This document shows, piece by piece, positions 18,701 through 27,321 of a stretch of 64,000 bases of DNA. The translations under genes and the position numbers were made by a program. Position 1 is the first letter of the stretch; the number at the start of each line of letters is the position of its first letter. Below the pieces are notes generated by a model. The model worked only from the letters and a program-made list of their open reading frames with translations, made no database searches and was not told the DNA's origin. This stretch comes from Candidatus Poseidonia sp. Its GTDB lineage: Archaea > Thermoplasmatota > Poseidoniia > Poseidoniales > Poseidoniaceae. Where the stretch lies: the NCBI GenBank assembly GCA_030828165.1, contig JAURDA010000004.1, positions 1 to 64,000 on the forward strand. Direction: 5' to 3'.

Positions 18701-20132
18701 TGACAACAACACCGGATGTCAGGTTGAAGTTCGAACCATCACGATCAACAACGAAAACATCCGTCCGAATCTCCAACTCTCGTGGATCGGCGCAGCCGAT
18801 CAGTCCTCTGGCGGCATTGACGGCGATACCGTTCGGGCTTCAACCGAGACCAAGATTGTCGGTGTAGCCCGTGACGTTGGTGGCTTTGTGACCCGTGTTG
18901 AAATCGAAATCACCGACCTCGCCAACGGCCTGTTGCTCAACGACGGTCCACTTCCGGTCACGTCGTTCAATGCCGACGGTTCGTGGGTGGCCAACTGGGA
19001 CACCTCCGATCTCGTTCACGACCGGGTGTATTCCGTGACGGTTCGAGCATACGACGGTGATGATTACTCCGACGATATCGTCTGGCGAATGACCATCAAC
19101 AACCCGCTTGATGCTGAAAACATCGATCCCGTGTTCAACGAAACGGGATGGGTGGGGACATGGACCATTTTCTGTGATGAAAATTCCAACTCCTTCGACC
19201 GCTGCGGTGGTGGAGTGACCTTTGACCTCGGTGATTTCTTCTCGGACCCCGACGGAACGGGGACCCCTGCCGACGACTTGGAGTTCTACATTTACGATGA
19301 CCCGGAAAATTCGCAAGACGACATGTACTTCGATTTCATCCGAATCTCTGCTGATGGATTGCTCACCTATGATCCTGTTTCCATGATGAGCGTGACCAGC
19401 AACATCCCCGATTGGTCCTTGGACGGCGTGATGATCTATGCTCAAGACGACCAAGAATCAAAGGCCTATTCCCTGAAGGTGAATTTCCTTGTGCTTGGGG
19501 TCTCCTTTAGCGTTGAACGAGCCGACTCCGGCGCCATCACCGTGAGCGATCCCGCTACGTTCCGGGGGACAGGACTTCCCGGAAGTACGGTGAACCTTCG
19601 GTTCGCAAGCGGGAACTCACTCCTGAACAGCACCAAGGTTCTCTCCGACGGGACGTGGAGCATGGACCTCTCGGCCAGCCAACTCGGGATTGAAGGGGAT
19701 TCTGCAGTGGTCTTCGAGATGGACGACCAATACTTCAGGTTCGCCGGTCAAGCCCAAACTGAAAAGGGCGAGTTCAGTATATCGGTTGCAGGCTCTGAAG
19801 ACGGCGGTTCGGGTGTTCTCGGTATCGTTCTCATCGTCCTTGCCGTTCTGGTGTTGCTCGGAGCAGGTGCGTTCTTCTTCATCGAATTTGAGGAAGTGGT
19901 TGACGAAGCAGAGTTGACCGGCGATGATGCCCAGGAGGCGGAGGACCCCTACGCTTGGGCCAAAGCCAAGCAAACGCCAAGTCTTCCCGAACAGTCCGCA
20001 GCGCCCATGGAAACCGCAGCAACGGTCGCTGAAACGCCGGCGCCCGCCGCATCGCAACATCCGGGTTGGTTGTGGGATGAAGCCACGAATCAGTGGGTTC
20101 CCGATCCCAACTACCAGCAACCGCCACAGTGA
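15714..20132 (+). CDS. Right-handed beta-helix surface protein with C-terminal TM and Trp-rich tail
   Basis: 1472 residues from the ATG at 15714, chosen because an AGGTG lies just upstream and a proper signal peptide follows (RRKQAKSLSLVLLYMVSIM). ATG 15690 and TTG 15660 are also in frame. Residues about 40-530 have the strand-and-turn pattern of a parallel beta-helix (many N-N-x-I, D-N-T-I turns), as in NosD/pectate-lyase-like proteins. Near residue 715 there is a Cys/Asp motif (SCADGIDNDGDTFVDEFD) resembling MopE-type metal-binding repeats. Several Ig/fibronectin-like domains follow to about 1350. A TM at about 1367-1390 precedes a cytoplasmic, Ala/Pro-rich tail ending in GWLWDEATNQWVPDPNY. 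The stop codon is followed directly by the next gene. An envelope protein; the ligand is unknown. Confidence 0.85.
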   Translation: MSRRKQAKSLSLVLLYMVSIMVGMVSLPTVMANNETTQGTVTGVETWSGTMNLQGDVEVAEGAKLIINAGTTVNIPFGKFIDVKGAICVGDAACGASQGSASSKARFMWSLPTDYTKVGRCYVNGSSTFTNGDAACGSGLVIRDTIDQSITSINFAHFENAYGYPIYVQTLQAVQYGALVFDGSSTTARGLSFTDINTSNVIAIDFASPTISESTFELGIDGRGYDAAAVRAYGAGAGILATFEVKDSSFTGNDADCGQQGGGRAVLFIEDSYIDMDNLDISQNSYGVLMKSSSGSLTNSEIDVKCNAIDTNSLKTTGTIEHTLTITSNIITTAEGAGLTAYDGAKVYAERNTISGATEGSGVGIRSSVVELHDNTIGPIGGWNGLWIYGTSDVVAENNTIQDTGKEPVLIGEYHYQDQGWQVPAPTAARLYLANNVISNNSGTCNSQMYGGDFPCPAVHVFRSSASILDNTISGNNGDIIRAKGALVNVQRNTADSQGGFAGNISLHDDNYGNKYGSVAYFSGNTWTGVSQVYNITESRVTVQSEQIPSPGFNQSYPVNIRWLGAECPYVQDECLQLPDTVALPPAQMPLALELVENATVFSFADLQNFDSTMIHVQNQNTAWGSQVREGELVRYQVKAKNSNVAGATVVIKDATGLPLYELTTDALGYTQEVSLPSDFLLDRNWNHVVGDKNAAIPGTNDGTGQPIVVDEDSCADGIDNDGDTFVDEFDLSSGAGDNSNCENGNREMPFYTVEAFKFGSGTKELSYVLSGPVNDVINLDNLRPGVTVNEQDGTSFATTVRLTGQAWDGAKWPYANDNTAVQSQFGKIQRVEIQPPGSTDWYTASDTSGSGGEITMANHPFKDWLFEWDMSAHPEGEGDVTFRIRSYDGLDYSPVEVRQYKLNLVAPTILVDVPTTGSTFNTGKVLFQGTASDPYQGTYGSDVKQIWFHISGSGGFEQQFFQAGSTSWSYEWDVGDLPSGDYTVTVWAADSDFCIDNNTGCQVEVRTITINNENIRPNLQLSWIGAADQSSGGIDGDTVRASTETKIVGVARDVGGFVTRVEIEITDLANGLLLNDGPLPVTSFNADGSWVANWDTSDLVHDRVYSVTVRAYDGDDYSDDIVWRMTINNPLDAENIDPVFNETGWVGTWTIFCDENSNSFDRCGGGVTFDLGDFFSDPDGTGTPADDLEFYIYDDPENSQDDMYFDFIRISADGLLTYDPVSMMSVTSNIPDWSLDGVMIYAQDDQESKAYSLKVNFLVLGVSFSVERADSGAITVSDPATFRGTGLPGSTVNLRFASGNSLLNSTKVLSDGTWSMDLSASQLGIEGDSAVVFEMDDQYFRFAGQAQTEKGEFSISVAGSEDGGSGVLGIVLIVLAVLVLLGAGAFFFIEFEEVVDEAELTGDDAQEAEDPYAWAKAKQTPSLPEQSAAPMETAATVAETPAPAASQHPGWLWDEATNQWVPDPNYQQPPQ

Positions 20133-20147
20133 TTGCCGAACGAGGGA

Positions 20148-22679
20148 ATGCTGATGGCTGTTCAAGGCAAGCCGGGTGTGCAAGAGAGAATTCTTCTGCA
20201 CCTGTTGGACTACTCGGATTTCAAGGACAGCATCGAGGTACCGTTCGCCCTCTCACAAATGGGTATTGCGAACGCCGTGGCCATCGCCCGTTCAAACGTG
20301 CCTCGAGCGATTGCAGGTTTGAAGGACCAAGGGATTTTGGTCGAACGTCAAGCCCACGTCAAGGGTGTTTCACGAAAACGCAAGGCATACTTTCTGACCG
20401 ATAGCGGCGTGTCCCTTGCTGCTGAAACATGGCAGCGGCTCACCGACGTTCCCGTGCGCTGTGTTTTCGAGGGCGAGTCACCCAAGGAAACCACGCTCGG
20501 TGGCGTGAAGTCGGTGCTTCCTTTTCCCATGCGACCCGTGGACGTCATTCGGTACATGGACGATAACCACACGCTGGACCTGCGAAGTTTGAGCGCTGAA
20601 TTGGTTGAGCGCGATTTGTCAAAGCACGTGGAAAAGCAACTGGTGACCTCCCTTGCCGACCTTCCACGTCTCCGTCACTTCTACGGGCGGGAAACCGAAC
20701 TCGACAACATGGTGAACCTCCTTGAGGCACGGGCGACGACCTTGCTCGTCCCCGGTATCGCTGGCATTGGGAAAACGACGGTGGCTTCGAAGTTGATCGA
20801 GCGATTCCTTCATCGACGAAATTTGCTCTACCATCGTTGTCAAGATTGGGAAGGTTCCCGCTCCTTTTTCGAATCCGTGGCGGACTGGCTCTCGAGCATG
20901 GGAAATTCGGATTTTTCGACCTACCTCGCCGCAACGCCGGTCCCTCAACCCGGTGACGCTGCGCGAGTGCTCGTGGAGGCTCTTCAGGGATCACCGGCCC
21001 TCATCGTCCTCGACGATTTTCACAAGGTCGCTGACCTTGTCCTTCACCAAACCTTCCAAGCGATGTCGTTGAACCTGCTCGGAAGCGAGGAAAAGATTGG
21101 TTTGGTGATGTTTTCGCGGTCCTTCAAACCCGTCGTCCCCACCAAGGACGCAGAAGGACGGATTGCGAGCTTGGTTTTGCCCCTCGACGGCCTTGATTCC
21201 GCCTCGGGGAGGAAACTTCTCACCAGTTTTGAGCAACTTGAGGATGAGCAATGGCTTCACATCCACGGCTTGTCGCGTGGTCACCCGCTGGTGTTGGAAC
21301 TCATCAACCGGGGGGCTTCGGCTGGAGCGTTCCACGAGACGTTGGAAAATTACGTCACGGTCGAGATTTTCTCCAAACTGAGTGCGGAACAGAAGCGCGT
21401 CCTCTCCGCTTTGGCGATTTTCCGAGAGCCGGTGTTGCTCGAAGCCCTGGCTCAACAACAATTGGATACGGACGTTCTCGACAGCCTCGTGGAGTCGGGT
21501 TTGGCTCGGCAAGCCGACGCAGAAACCTACGACGTCCACGATTTGATTCGAGAATTTTTGGTACGCAGCATGTCGTCAACGCTCAAGTCTGAATTCCACA
21601 GCAAATGCGCCGACTGGTACGGCAAGCAATCAGATAGCCACGAGATTCTCATCGAGTTGATTTACCACCTCATTCAATCCGGGCAGCACGACGAGGCTTC
21701 ACAATCCATCGTTACCGAAGGGCGCCACCTGGTCACGCAAGGGCACATGGAACTGCTCGGCCTCATTGAACAAGTCGATACGGCCGATATTGACCCGGCG
21801 ACGCAACTTTCGTTGGCTCAGCTTCAGGGAGAAATTTTGGCCTTGTTGGGACGTCACGACGAGGCGGAAGTGTTGCTTCAAACGGCGTTGGAGCGAGCCG
21901 AGAAAAACGCCGATGTCCTCGTCCAAGCCGAATTGCTCTCTTCGCTGGCGGACGTTAGCCGAAAGCAAGGGGACAGCGACCTCTCGCTCCAACGGCACAA
22001 AAAGGCGCTCAAGCACTACATCGCTCACGGCGATGCTCGTTGGGCTGCTCGAACCTACAACAACATCGGCTACCTTTTGCGTCGCAAAAACGAACGAAGC
22101 AAGGCGCTTGAGGCGTACGGTGAGGTGGAATCCATTCTTTCTTCGTCCGACGATGACGGTCTGATCAGCAGCCAAATCACGTTGGCGAGAGCCCTCATCG
22201 ACTTGGGTGAAGTTGACCGTGCACGTGACCACGCCATGGCCTCCCATGAGCGCACCTCCGAACTGGGAGATGCGGCCTTGCACGCACGAGCCCAGGCGGT
22301 GCTTGGACGCTATTACTCCCGGGTTGAGCAATCCGAACTCGCCCTGTTCCACTACAACGAGGCGCTTGCTGCCATGAACGAAGCCGGCGATGTTCAATCG
22401 CTGGTTGAGATCACGATGCTGCTGGGCGAGGTGCTCCACGATGCTGGGCGTGGCGATGAAGCCGTTGAGCATTATCGCCAGGCTCTTGTGTTGGCCGAGG
22501 CCAACGATTTGCGCATGCAGATTGGTGAGTTGCTCACCCGTCTGGGTGGCCTTTCACCCGAGCGTCACGAACGCATGGAGTATCTGCAACGGGCGCTCAA
22601 GGTGTTCCGAGAATTGGGTGCGCAGTCTCGAATGCGCGAAGTCCAATCGTTGGTGCATCGAGCCGTGATGGGGCGTTGA
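20148..22679 (+). CDS. STAND-type ATPase regulator: winged helix, NB-ARC-like NTPase, TPR repeats
   Basis: 843 residues from the ATG at 20148; ATG 20154 and TTG 20133 are in-frame alternatives, the TTG abutting the previous stop. Residues 5-85 resemble a MarR/ArsR-type winged helix (RAIAGLKDQGILVERQAHVKG, a recognition-helix-and-wing pattern). A P-loop (GIAGIGKTT, K209) and Walker B (ALIVLDDF, D289-D290) define the NTPase. It is followed by a winged-helix-like region ending in YDVHDLIREFLV. From about 560 to the end there are TPR-like helical pairs (LGRHDEAEVLLQTALERAE, YNNIGYLLRRKNERSKALE). The architecture is that of MalT/AfsR-like signal-dependent regulators. It probably shares a transcript with the beta-helix gene, but the controlled genes and ligand are unknown. 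Confidence 0.85.
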   Translation: MLMAVQGKPGVQERILLHLLDYSDFKDSIEVPFALSQMGIANAVAIARSNVPRAIAGLKDQGILVERQAHVKGVSRKRKAYFLTDSGVSLAAETWQRLTDVPVRCVFEGESPKETTLGGVKSVLPFPMRPVDVIRYMDDNHTLDLRSLSAELVERDLSKHVEKQLVTSLADLPRLRHFYGRETELDNMVNLLEARATTLLVPGIAGIGKTTVASKLIERFLHRRNLLYHRCQDWEGSRSFFESVADWLSSMGNSDFSTYLAATPVPQPGDAARVLVEALQGSPALIVLDDFHKVADLVLHQTFQAMSLNLLGSEEKIGLVMFSRSFKPVVPTKDAEGRIASLVLPLDGLDSASGRKLLTSFEQLEDEQWLHIHGLSRGHPLVLELINRGASAGAFHETLENYVTVEIFSKLSAEQKRVLSALAIFREPVLLEALAQQQLDTDVLDSLVESGLARQADAETYDVHDLIREFLVRSMSSTLKSEFHSKCADWYGKQSDSHEILIELIYHLIQSGQHDEASQSIVTEGRHLVTQGHMELLGLIEQVDTADIDPATQLSLAQLQGEILALLGRHDEAEVLLQTALERAEKNADVLVQAELLSSLADVSRKQGDSDLSLQRHKKALKHYIAHGDARWAARTYNNIGYLLRRKNERSKALEAYGEVESILSSSDDDGLISSQITLARALIDLGEVDRARDHAMASHERTSELGDAALHARAQAVLGRYYSRVEQSELALFHYNEALAAMNEAGDVQSLVEITMLLGEVLHDAGRGDEAVEHYRQALVLAEANDLRMQIGELLTRLGGLSPERHERMEYLQRALKVFRELGAQSRMREVQSLVHRAVMGR

Positions 22680-22686
22680 TTCACCC

Positions 22687-23166
22687 TCATTGAACCGCAG
22701 CAGGACGGTCAAGCGATAGGAACGTCACGCCGTCTTCGTGAACCACCCAAAGTCGTTCTACGCCTGCGAGAGGAACGCGTCCCTCGTGAAGGCCAGCGCC
22801 CGTTCCCGACAGCGCTGTCGTTGTGTCAAGCGGACCACCTTCGTCGATAAGCAGCAACGACGTGTCCCTGAGTTCAAGCCAAAATAAGGATTCGTCCGCT
22901 TCCGTGGGCCGCCATTTGATTTCCTCGGCATACGAAATATTTCCTCCAAACCGGCTGGCTTCATCCGCTCGCTCAACGGCGGCGGCGATGTCCTCCATGT
23001 TGGCTTGAATCGCTTCTTCGTTCCATCGCAACCGAGTGTTGGTTTCAATGTCCCAAGCCCAAACGCTGAACATGGACATCAACAGGACCCCGAGAAGGAA
23101 GGTGAAAATGTAACCCAACTCCGTAGCAGCAGCGCGAGTGTCCGCTCGAATGCTCGTCGACCTCAA
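22687..23166 (-). CDS. Small pilin-like membrane protein
   Basis: 159 residues. A short charged N-terminus (RSTSIRADTR) is followed by AAATELGYIFTFLLGVLLMSM, one hydrophobic helix with the small-residue/Glu pattern of archaeal type IV pilin-like (class III signal) sequences. The rest is a soluble domain of about 115 residues, presumably outside, with many Trp, Glu and Asp. It resembles the small members of haloarchaeal pilin-like gene clusters in size and layout, but I cannot assign a named family. Its start overlaps the stop of the 744-residue gene by 4 nt, so it is the last gene of a minus-strand operon. It converges with the STAND gene (7-bp gap). Confidence 0.75.
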   Translation of the reverse strand: MRSTSIRADTRAAATELGYIFTFLLGVLLMSMFSVWAWDIETNTRLRWNEEAIQANMEDIAAAVERADEASRFGGNISYAEEIKWRPTEADESLFWLELRDTSLLLIDEGGPLDTTTALSGTGAGLHEGRVPLAGVERLWVVHEDGVTFLSLDRPAAVQ

Positions 23167-25397
23167 ACCATCACCTCTCGTGTGGTGACATCAAGCGAGG
23201 CCAGTTGAAGCGTGAATTCGATGACCTCGCCGTTGGTGTGCCAGACCGCTTCTGCAGTCCCGTAACTCGGGTCCGGTACCCAGCCCACGTAATCCGTGAG
23301 CAGGTCCAATCGGCCAGGATACACCGTCCAATCCTCGCTTGCCTCGAGCCCGATGCCCGCACTGTCGGCGATGGCCGTTCCGTAGGGTTCTGACCAACCC
23401 CGCCTCACTTCGTAAGCGGGTGTTGAAGCCAGCGACATGCGATGGACGAGTTCAATGTCAAGCTCCAGTTCCCCTCCCCCGCTCTCGCTGTTGGCGGTTG
23501 GGTGGAGGGAGGGGACCGTCGCTGCGAAGCGAGGACCGGGTCCACCTCGGTCGGACGGTGGAACGATGACATAGGGGTTGAATTCCGGGTGATTGGTCAC
23601 GACCGCTCCTCCGCTGAACGCGACCTCCATGCCGGCGATCGAGGATTGGAACTGGTATGCCAGTCGGGAGAGGTGGAAGGACCATACCGTTCCGATGGAG
23701 GCGTGCGTGGCGATGCCGTCGCTTCCAATCACGTCGATAGCGACGCTTGCGGGGTGGCGTCCATCAATCCATGCGGCGTGAAGGTCAACTTCGCTTCTTC
23801 CGCCCATGCGCTCCCAAGGGAGGTCGGTGGTGATCCAACCGCTTGCTTGGGTGGCGACCGCCGTGCATCGGTCGGCGCCGTCGTGGGAGAGATGATTCAA
23901 TCCGTGGCCACCTGCTGTACGAAGGAGGCGAAGCGGGTGGCCTGCGGTGACGGAAAGAGCGGTTGTTCCCAGCGGGGCGGCGATGGTTTCCCGGTTGTTC
24001 GAATCAAGGAAAACGCCCGAGGCGTTTGCAGCCTCCGTGAGGTTCCATGTTGAGGTGTACCCGGCAAGTCGGTAGTGGAGAGTTTCAGCCGTGGTGTTCT
24101 GCTCGTTCACGTAGGTGAACACGCCTCCTGAACTTCCACCCGTGTCGTCGGCAGGAATCATGGTCGTCCCGACCGCATCGTTCGAGCTGTTCAACGAATT
24201 TGAAGCGGCCCATACGAGGGAGACGTCGCCGTCGGCGTCAAGCAAAAGAGCACCTTCGTCAGTGGCCGGCGGCCACGAGACATCCTCAACCCCGCCGGCT
24301 GCGACGGAGATGCCGCCGCCTCGCCACGTGACGGTCACCACCGCATCACCGGGATTGGCCAAGCGCAGCGTCCCGTTCATGAGGGGCGGGAGGAATTCGT
24401 GGCCGAGGTACATGCCGGTCATCGAAGGCCAAGCCGTTATTCCGTGGTCGTTTCCGGTGTTGGATTTAAGGAGGAGGCGTGAAGGGGAACTCGTCGTGAT
24501 GTGGGCGACGGTGTCGGCCTCAACGGTGAGTTCGTGGGTAAACGCCACGGCGGTTCGTGAAAGCCCACTCGGTAGGGCGTAGTGGATGCTGGTTTCCTCG
24601 CCGACCGTGATGTGAATCTGGTTGGCTTTTTGGCTGAGCAAGTGAAGGGCAGTGGTGCCTTCCTTCAGCGGGATGGACCAGGCGTGGCCTTTCTTGTCGG
24701 AGGGTTCTGGGGCGTTTGGTAGGACATAGGTCGCACCGCTGTCCCCTGTTTCACCAAACACCGTAAGGCCATGGCTCGATGTTAACACGGCCTCGCCGAT
24801 GCTGGAAAGGTCAAACGATGCCGTTTCATCCACGCGCAAGGCGACGTTTTCCGCCTCTTCGCCGTCCACGGTCAGAGCGACATCAATGGGTCCAAGCGGC
24901 ATGGCGAGGCCCGGCGTGACGGTGAAAACGACCCTGTCGAGGAGGCTCTCAAGGGTGTAGTAGTACGGCCGGTCCGGGCCGAGTCGCAAATCGGTGACAC
25001 AAACCGCCTCAACAAAACTCTCCGGGTGTCGGATTTCCAATTCGTCGTCAAAGTCCAGCGCACCACGTGCCCGCAGGGTCATGTCTTCCTGCCACGTTGC
25101 TGAATACCACATCCCGCCTCGCATGCTGTCCCACACCAGATTGCCGTCGACAGGAATCAGGGTTGCGTGGGTTGAATCTCCGGGCATACCGCGTTCGCTG
25201 AGGGTGGAGGTTTGGTGAGCGAGGAGCGTCATTTGGGAGGACATGTCGTGACGTTCAACCGATCCCTCCATCTCCTCAATGACGGGCATCATCGAGATCA
25301 TCATGAGGCCGATGATGGAGAGGACACCGCCGAACAGGAGAACCGTTGCCACGGCGGCGGAGACCGCTTCATCTTCACGACGAAGTTGGCCCCTCAA
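23163..25397 (-). CDS. Very large pilin-like surface protein
   Basis: 744 residues. The N-terminus RGQLRREDE-AVSAAVATVL carries the charged leader and AVS start of an archaeal pilin N-terminal helix (about residues 11-35), followed by a long stalk-like region (VIEEMEGSVERHDMSSQMT). The remaining 650 or so residues form a beta-rich extracellular domain with no second TM. Haloarchaeal clusters contain pilin-like proteins with this start, but this one is unusually long. The gene overlaps both neighbours by 4 nt (ATGA type), which indicates strict co-translation. It may be a tip or adhesin-like component of a pilus-like fibre, with the smaller proteins as partners; that role is an inference. Confidence 0.78.
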   Translation of the reverse strand: MRGQLRREDEAVSAAVATVLLFGGVLSIIGLMMISMMPVIEEMEGSVERHDMSSQMTLLAHQTSTLSERGMPGDSTHATLIPVDGNLVWDSMRGGMWYSATWQEDMTLRARGALDFDDELEIRHPESFVEAVCVTDLRLGPDRPYYYTLESLLDRVVFTVTPGLAMPLGPIDVALTVDGEEAENVALRVDETASFDLSSIGEAVLTSSHGLTVFGETGDSGATYVLPNAPEPSDKKGHAWSIPLKEGTTALHLLSQKANQIHITVGEETSIHYALPSGLSRTAVAFTHELTVEADTVAHITTSSPSRLLLKSNTGNDHGITAWPSMTGMYLGHEFLPPLMNGTLRLANPGDAVVTVTWRGGGISVAAGGVEDVSWPPATDEGALLLDADGDVSLVWAASNSLNSSNDAVGTTMIPADDTGGSSGGVFTYVNEQNTTAETLHYRLAGYTSTWNLTEAANASGVFLDSNNRETIAAPLGTTALSVTAGHPLRLLRTAGGHGLNHLSHDGADRCTAVATQASGWITTDLPWERMGGRSEVDLHAAWIDGRHPASVAIDVIGSDGIATHASIGTVWSFHLSRLAYQFQSSIAGMEVAFSGGAVVTNHPEFNPYVIVPPSDRGGPGPRFAATVPSLHPTANSESGGGELELDIELVHRMSLASTPAYEVRRGWSEPYGTAIADSAGIGLEASEDWTVYPGRLDLLTDYVGWVPDPSYGTAEAVWHTNGEVIEFTLQLASLDVTTREVMV

Positions 25398-26479
25398 CGA
25401 CTCACCTCGATGCGTTGCAGGTCGACTTCAAAATACAGCGGCAAGTTGTGAGACGAGACGCTGAAACCGTCAGCGCCGCTTGCTCGTTCGTACGGGGAGA
25501 ACCCGATGTAGGTGTCGAGCGTCCCTGCAGCTCGCTGAACGTTGTACTCCGAGAGCCAGTTATCGTGGTATTGAGGCGTCACCACGTCATGAAGAGCGTT
25601 GGTCACGGTGAATTGAACGTTGTAGGCGCGGCCGCTGAAAAGCGTCATGGGGCCTTGCGATACAAATTGCAAACCGATGTTCGAACCCGTTCCGATGCTT
25701 CCGTTGGTGAGGACATCCGTCAGGAGCATGGACAATCGCAACTCCTCGTTGGCCATGCGGTCAAACTCCACCAGTGGCATGGCGCTGACTTCCCATGCCC
25801 CGTTCGGGAAACGTTCTGCTCGGGCGTTGTTCATCAGCACAATTTGATGTTCACCCTGGCCGAGCGAGGTGTGAATTTCCAAGCCCGAGAGGGTCCATGA
25901 AACCTGCCGGTAAAGGGGCTCATCGTCCGCACCGTACACGGTGACGATCATCCAGTGGCTGGCGCTGGCGTTATGCGAGACCATCACTTCCTGATGGCTG
26001 GCAACCACCTCGCTCGTGAACGAGACACCGGGCGATTGAACGGTGATGCTTCGAGCGGTTTCATTGGCGACAAGGACGGCGATGGTGGTGTCGTTCACAT
26101 GACGTAACGAGATTCTTTCCGACGCAGTAAGGTCGGCTCCAATTGTCCAATGCTCGACGTTTTGAACCGGTCGAATCGACGTGGACTGGATGGCGAGCGT
26201 GTTTCTGAAACCCGTGCCGTCCGGGGCGTTTCCGGCCACTTCAATGCGGTCCTCGATTCGGTCGGCGAGCCCGGAGGCAGAATTCCAGTTCGTGTTGTCC
26301 TCAAAATCGGACAGGTACGGGTTGAGGAAAATCCAGACCCCGCCCATGATGGTGATGACCATGGCCAGCAACATCACGACGCCCAGAACTTCGCTCACCG
26401 CCCGTTCTTCACCCCGCAGGTGGCGGGTAGCGGACTGCGCCGTTTGCCGGTTCACGCTTTGGACACGATGAGGTATCAT
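25394..26479 (-). CDS. Archaeal type IV pilin-like protein
   Basis: 361 residues from ATG 26479. A basic leader of 26 residues ends in RGEER. It is followed by AVSEVLGVVMLLAMVITIMG, a textbook archaeal pilin N-terminal (class III signal) helix; prepilin peptidase would cut before A27. The C-terminal 310 residues are beta-rich and extracellular. It lies first of three genes linked by 4-nt overlaps, 32 bp downstream of the MBL-fold gene on the same strand. No prepilin peptidase, assembly ATPase (PilB/FlaI-like) or membrane platform gene is in the window, so assembly must rely on genes elsewhere. It could be an adhesion pilus or a pseudopilus-like complex. Confidence 0.82.
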   Translation of the reverse strand: MIPHRVQSVNRQTAQSATRHLRGEERAVSEVLGVVMLLAMVITIMGGVWIFLNPYLSDFEDNTNWNSASGLADRIEDRIEVAGNAPDGTGFRNTLAIQSTSIRPVQNVEHWTIGADLTASERISLRHVNDTTIAVLVANETARSITVQSPGVSFTSEVVASHQEVMVSHNASASHWMIVTVYGADDEPLYRQVSWTLSGLEIHTSLGQGEHQIVLMNNARAERFPNGAWEVSAMPLVEFDRMANEELRLSMLLTDVLTNGSIGTGSNIGLQFVSQGPMTLFSGRAYNVQFTVTNALHDVVTPQYHDNWLSEYNVQRAAGTLDTYIGFSPYERASGADGFSVSSHNLPLYFEVDLQRIEVSR

Positions 26480-26511
26480 TTAGCCATTCACCCCAAATCC
26501 TGCGATGAGGC

Positions 26512-27321
26512 TTAGTTGTGCAGGGGTGATTCGGCCTCGGTTTCGGATGGCTGCCCGATGTAATGGGAAAAATCAGGGCCGTCTTGTTCCGAGATTTTCA
26601 GGTCGCCAGTAAAGACGTCCGCAATGTGATAGAGCACGGTTGATTCTGCAATATGGGGACGGTTGTTTTTCTGGCTCAGGTGCGTCAGGACGATGGTTCG
26701 CGTGGCTTCCGTGCATACTTCGGCCAAGAATTGCCCGGTTTGGTCGTTCGACAAGTGGCCTCCACGGCCGGAGATGCGATCCTTCAAACTGTAGGGGTAG
26801 GGTCCACCAAGCAACTTCTTCTCGTCGTAATTGGCCTCGATGGAAATGTGTTCGCAACCTCGGACGTGGGTGACCAATTCATCGGTCCACGAACCGAGGT
26901 CGGTGATGATGGCGGCACGCTCACCGTTGTGGCTCGCGACGAAGGCCACGTTGTCCGAACCGGCATGGGGGACGGGAACGGGCAGAACGGCAAGGTCATC
27001 ACCGACCCGTATCAAATCGAGCGCAGCGAAGTGGGTGGTCAACGGAGGAAGCAGGTCGAGTTCAAGCGCTGTGCGCTCGTTGGCGAGGATTTGGGTGTTC
27101 CACCGTGTTTGCATGACGCGAGCGCCGCCCCCGTGGTCGCCGTGGTGATGGGAGATGAAGACGCAGTCAATGTCCTCGGGCGTGAGGTCAAGGCGAGCGA
27201 GCCGTTTCTGCAGTTGTGCGCCGCTAAAGCCCTGGTCGATGAGGACCCGAACCTTGGGGGTTTCCAGCAGCGTCGAGTTGCCCCGGCTCCCGGTTCCAAG
27301 GTGGGTGATGGTCATCGTCAT
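26512..27321 (-). CDS. Metallo-beta-lactamase-fold hydrolase (YycJ/WalJ-like)
   Basis: 269 residues from ATG 27321; ATG 27315 is in frame too, and the open stretch further upstream lacks protein character. The metal-binding motif SHHHGDHGG (HxHxDH) is near residue 55. A TDLGSW loop and a SIEANYD segment further on are the positions of later ligands, and THLSQKNN near residue 220 supplies another His. The pattern (ITHLGTGSRGNSTLLE at the start) matches the single-domain YycJ/WalJ-like MBL proteins, which act as phosphodiesterases or nucleases. It lies upstream of the pilin-like operon with a 32-bp gap and is divergent from the TSP3 protein gene. The link to pilins may be only positional. Confidence 0.85.
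   Translation of the reverse strand: MTMTITHLGTGSRGNSTLLETPKVRVLIDQGFSGAQLQKRLARLDLTPEDIDCVFISHHHGDHGGGARVMQTRWNTQILANERTALELDLLPPLTTHFAALDLIRVGDDLAVLPVPVPHAGSDNVAFVASHNGERAAIITDLGSWTDELVTHVRGCEHISIEANYDEKKLLGGPYPYSLKDRISGRGGHLSNDQTGQFLAEVCTEATRTIVLTHLSQKNNRPHIAESTVLYHIADVFTGDLKISEQDGPDFSHYIGQPSETEAESPLHN

Noticed and set aside
21699-22472. 257-codon open frame on the minus strand inside the STAND gene
   Set aside because: The STAND gene has P-loop, Walker B and TPR repeats; this frame has none.
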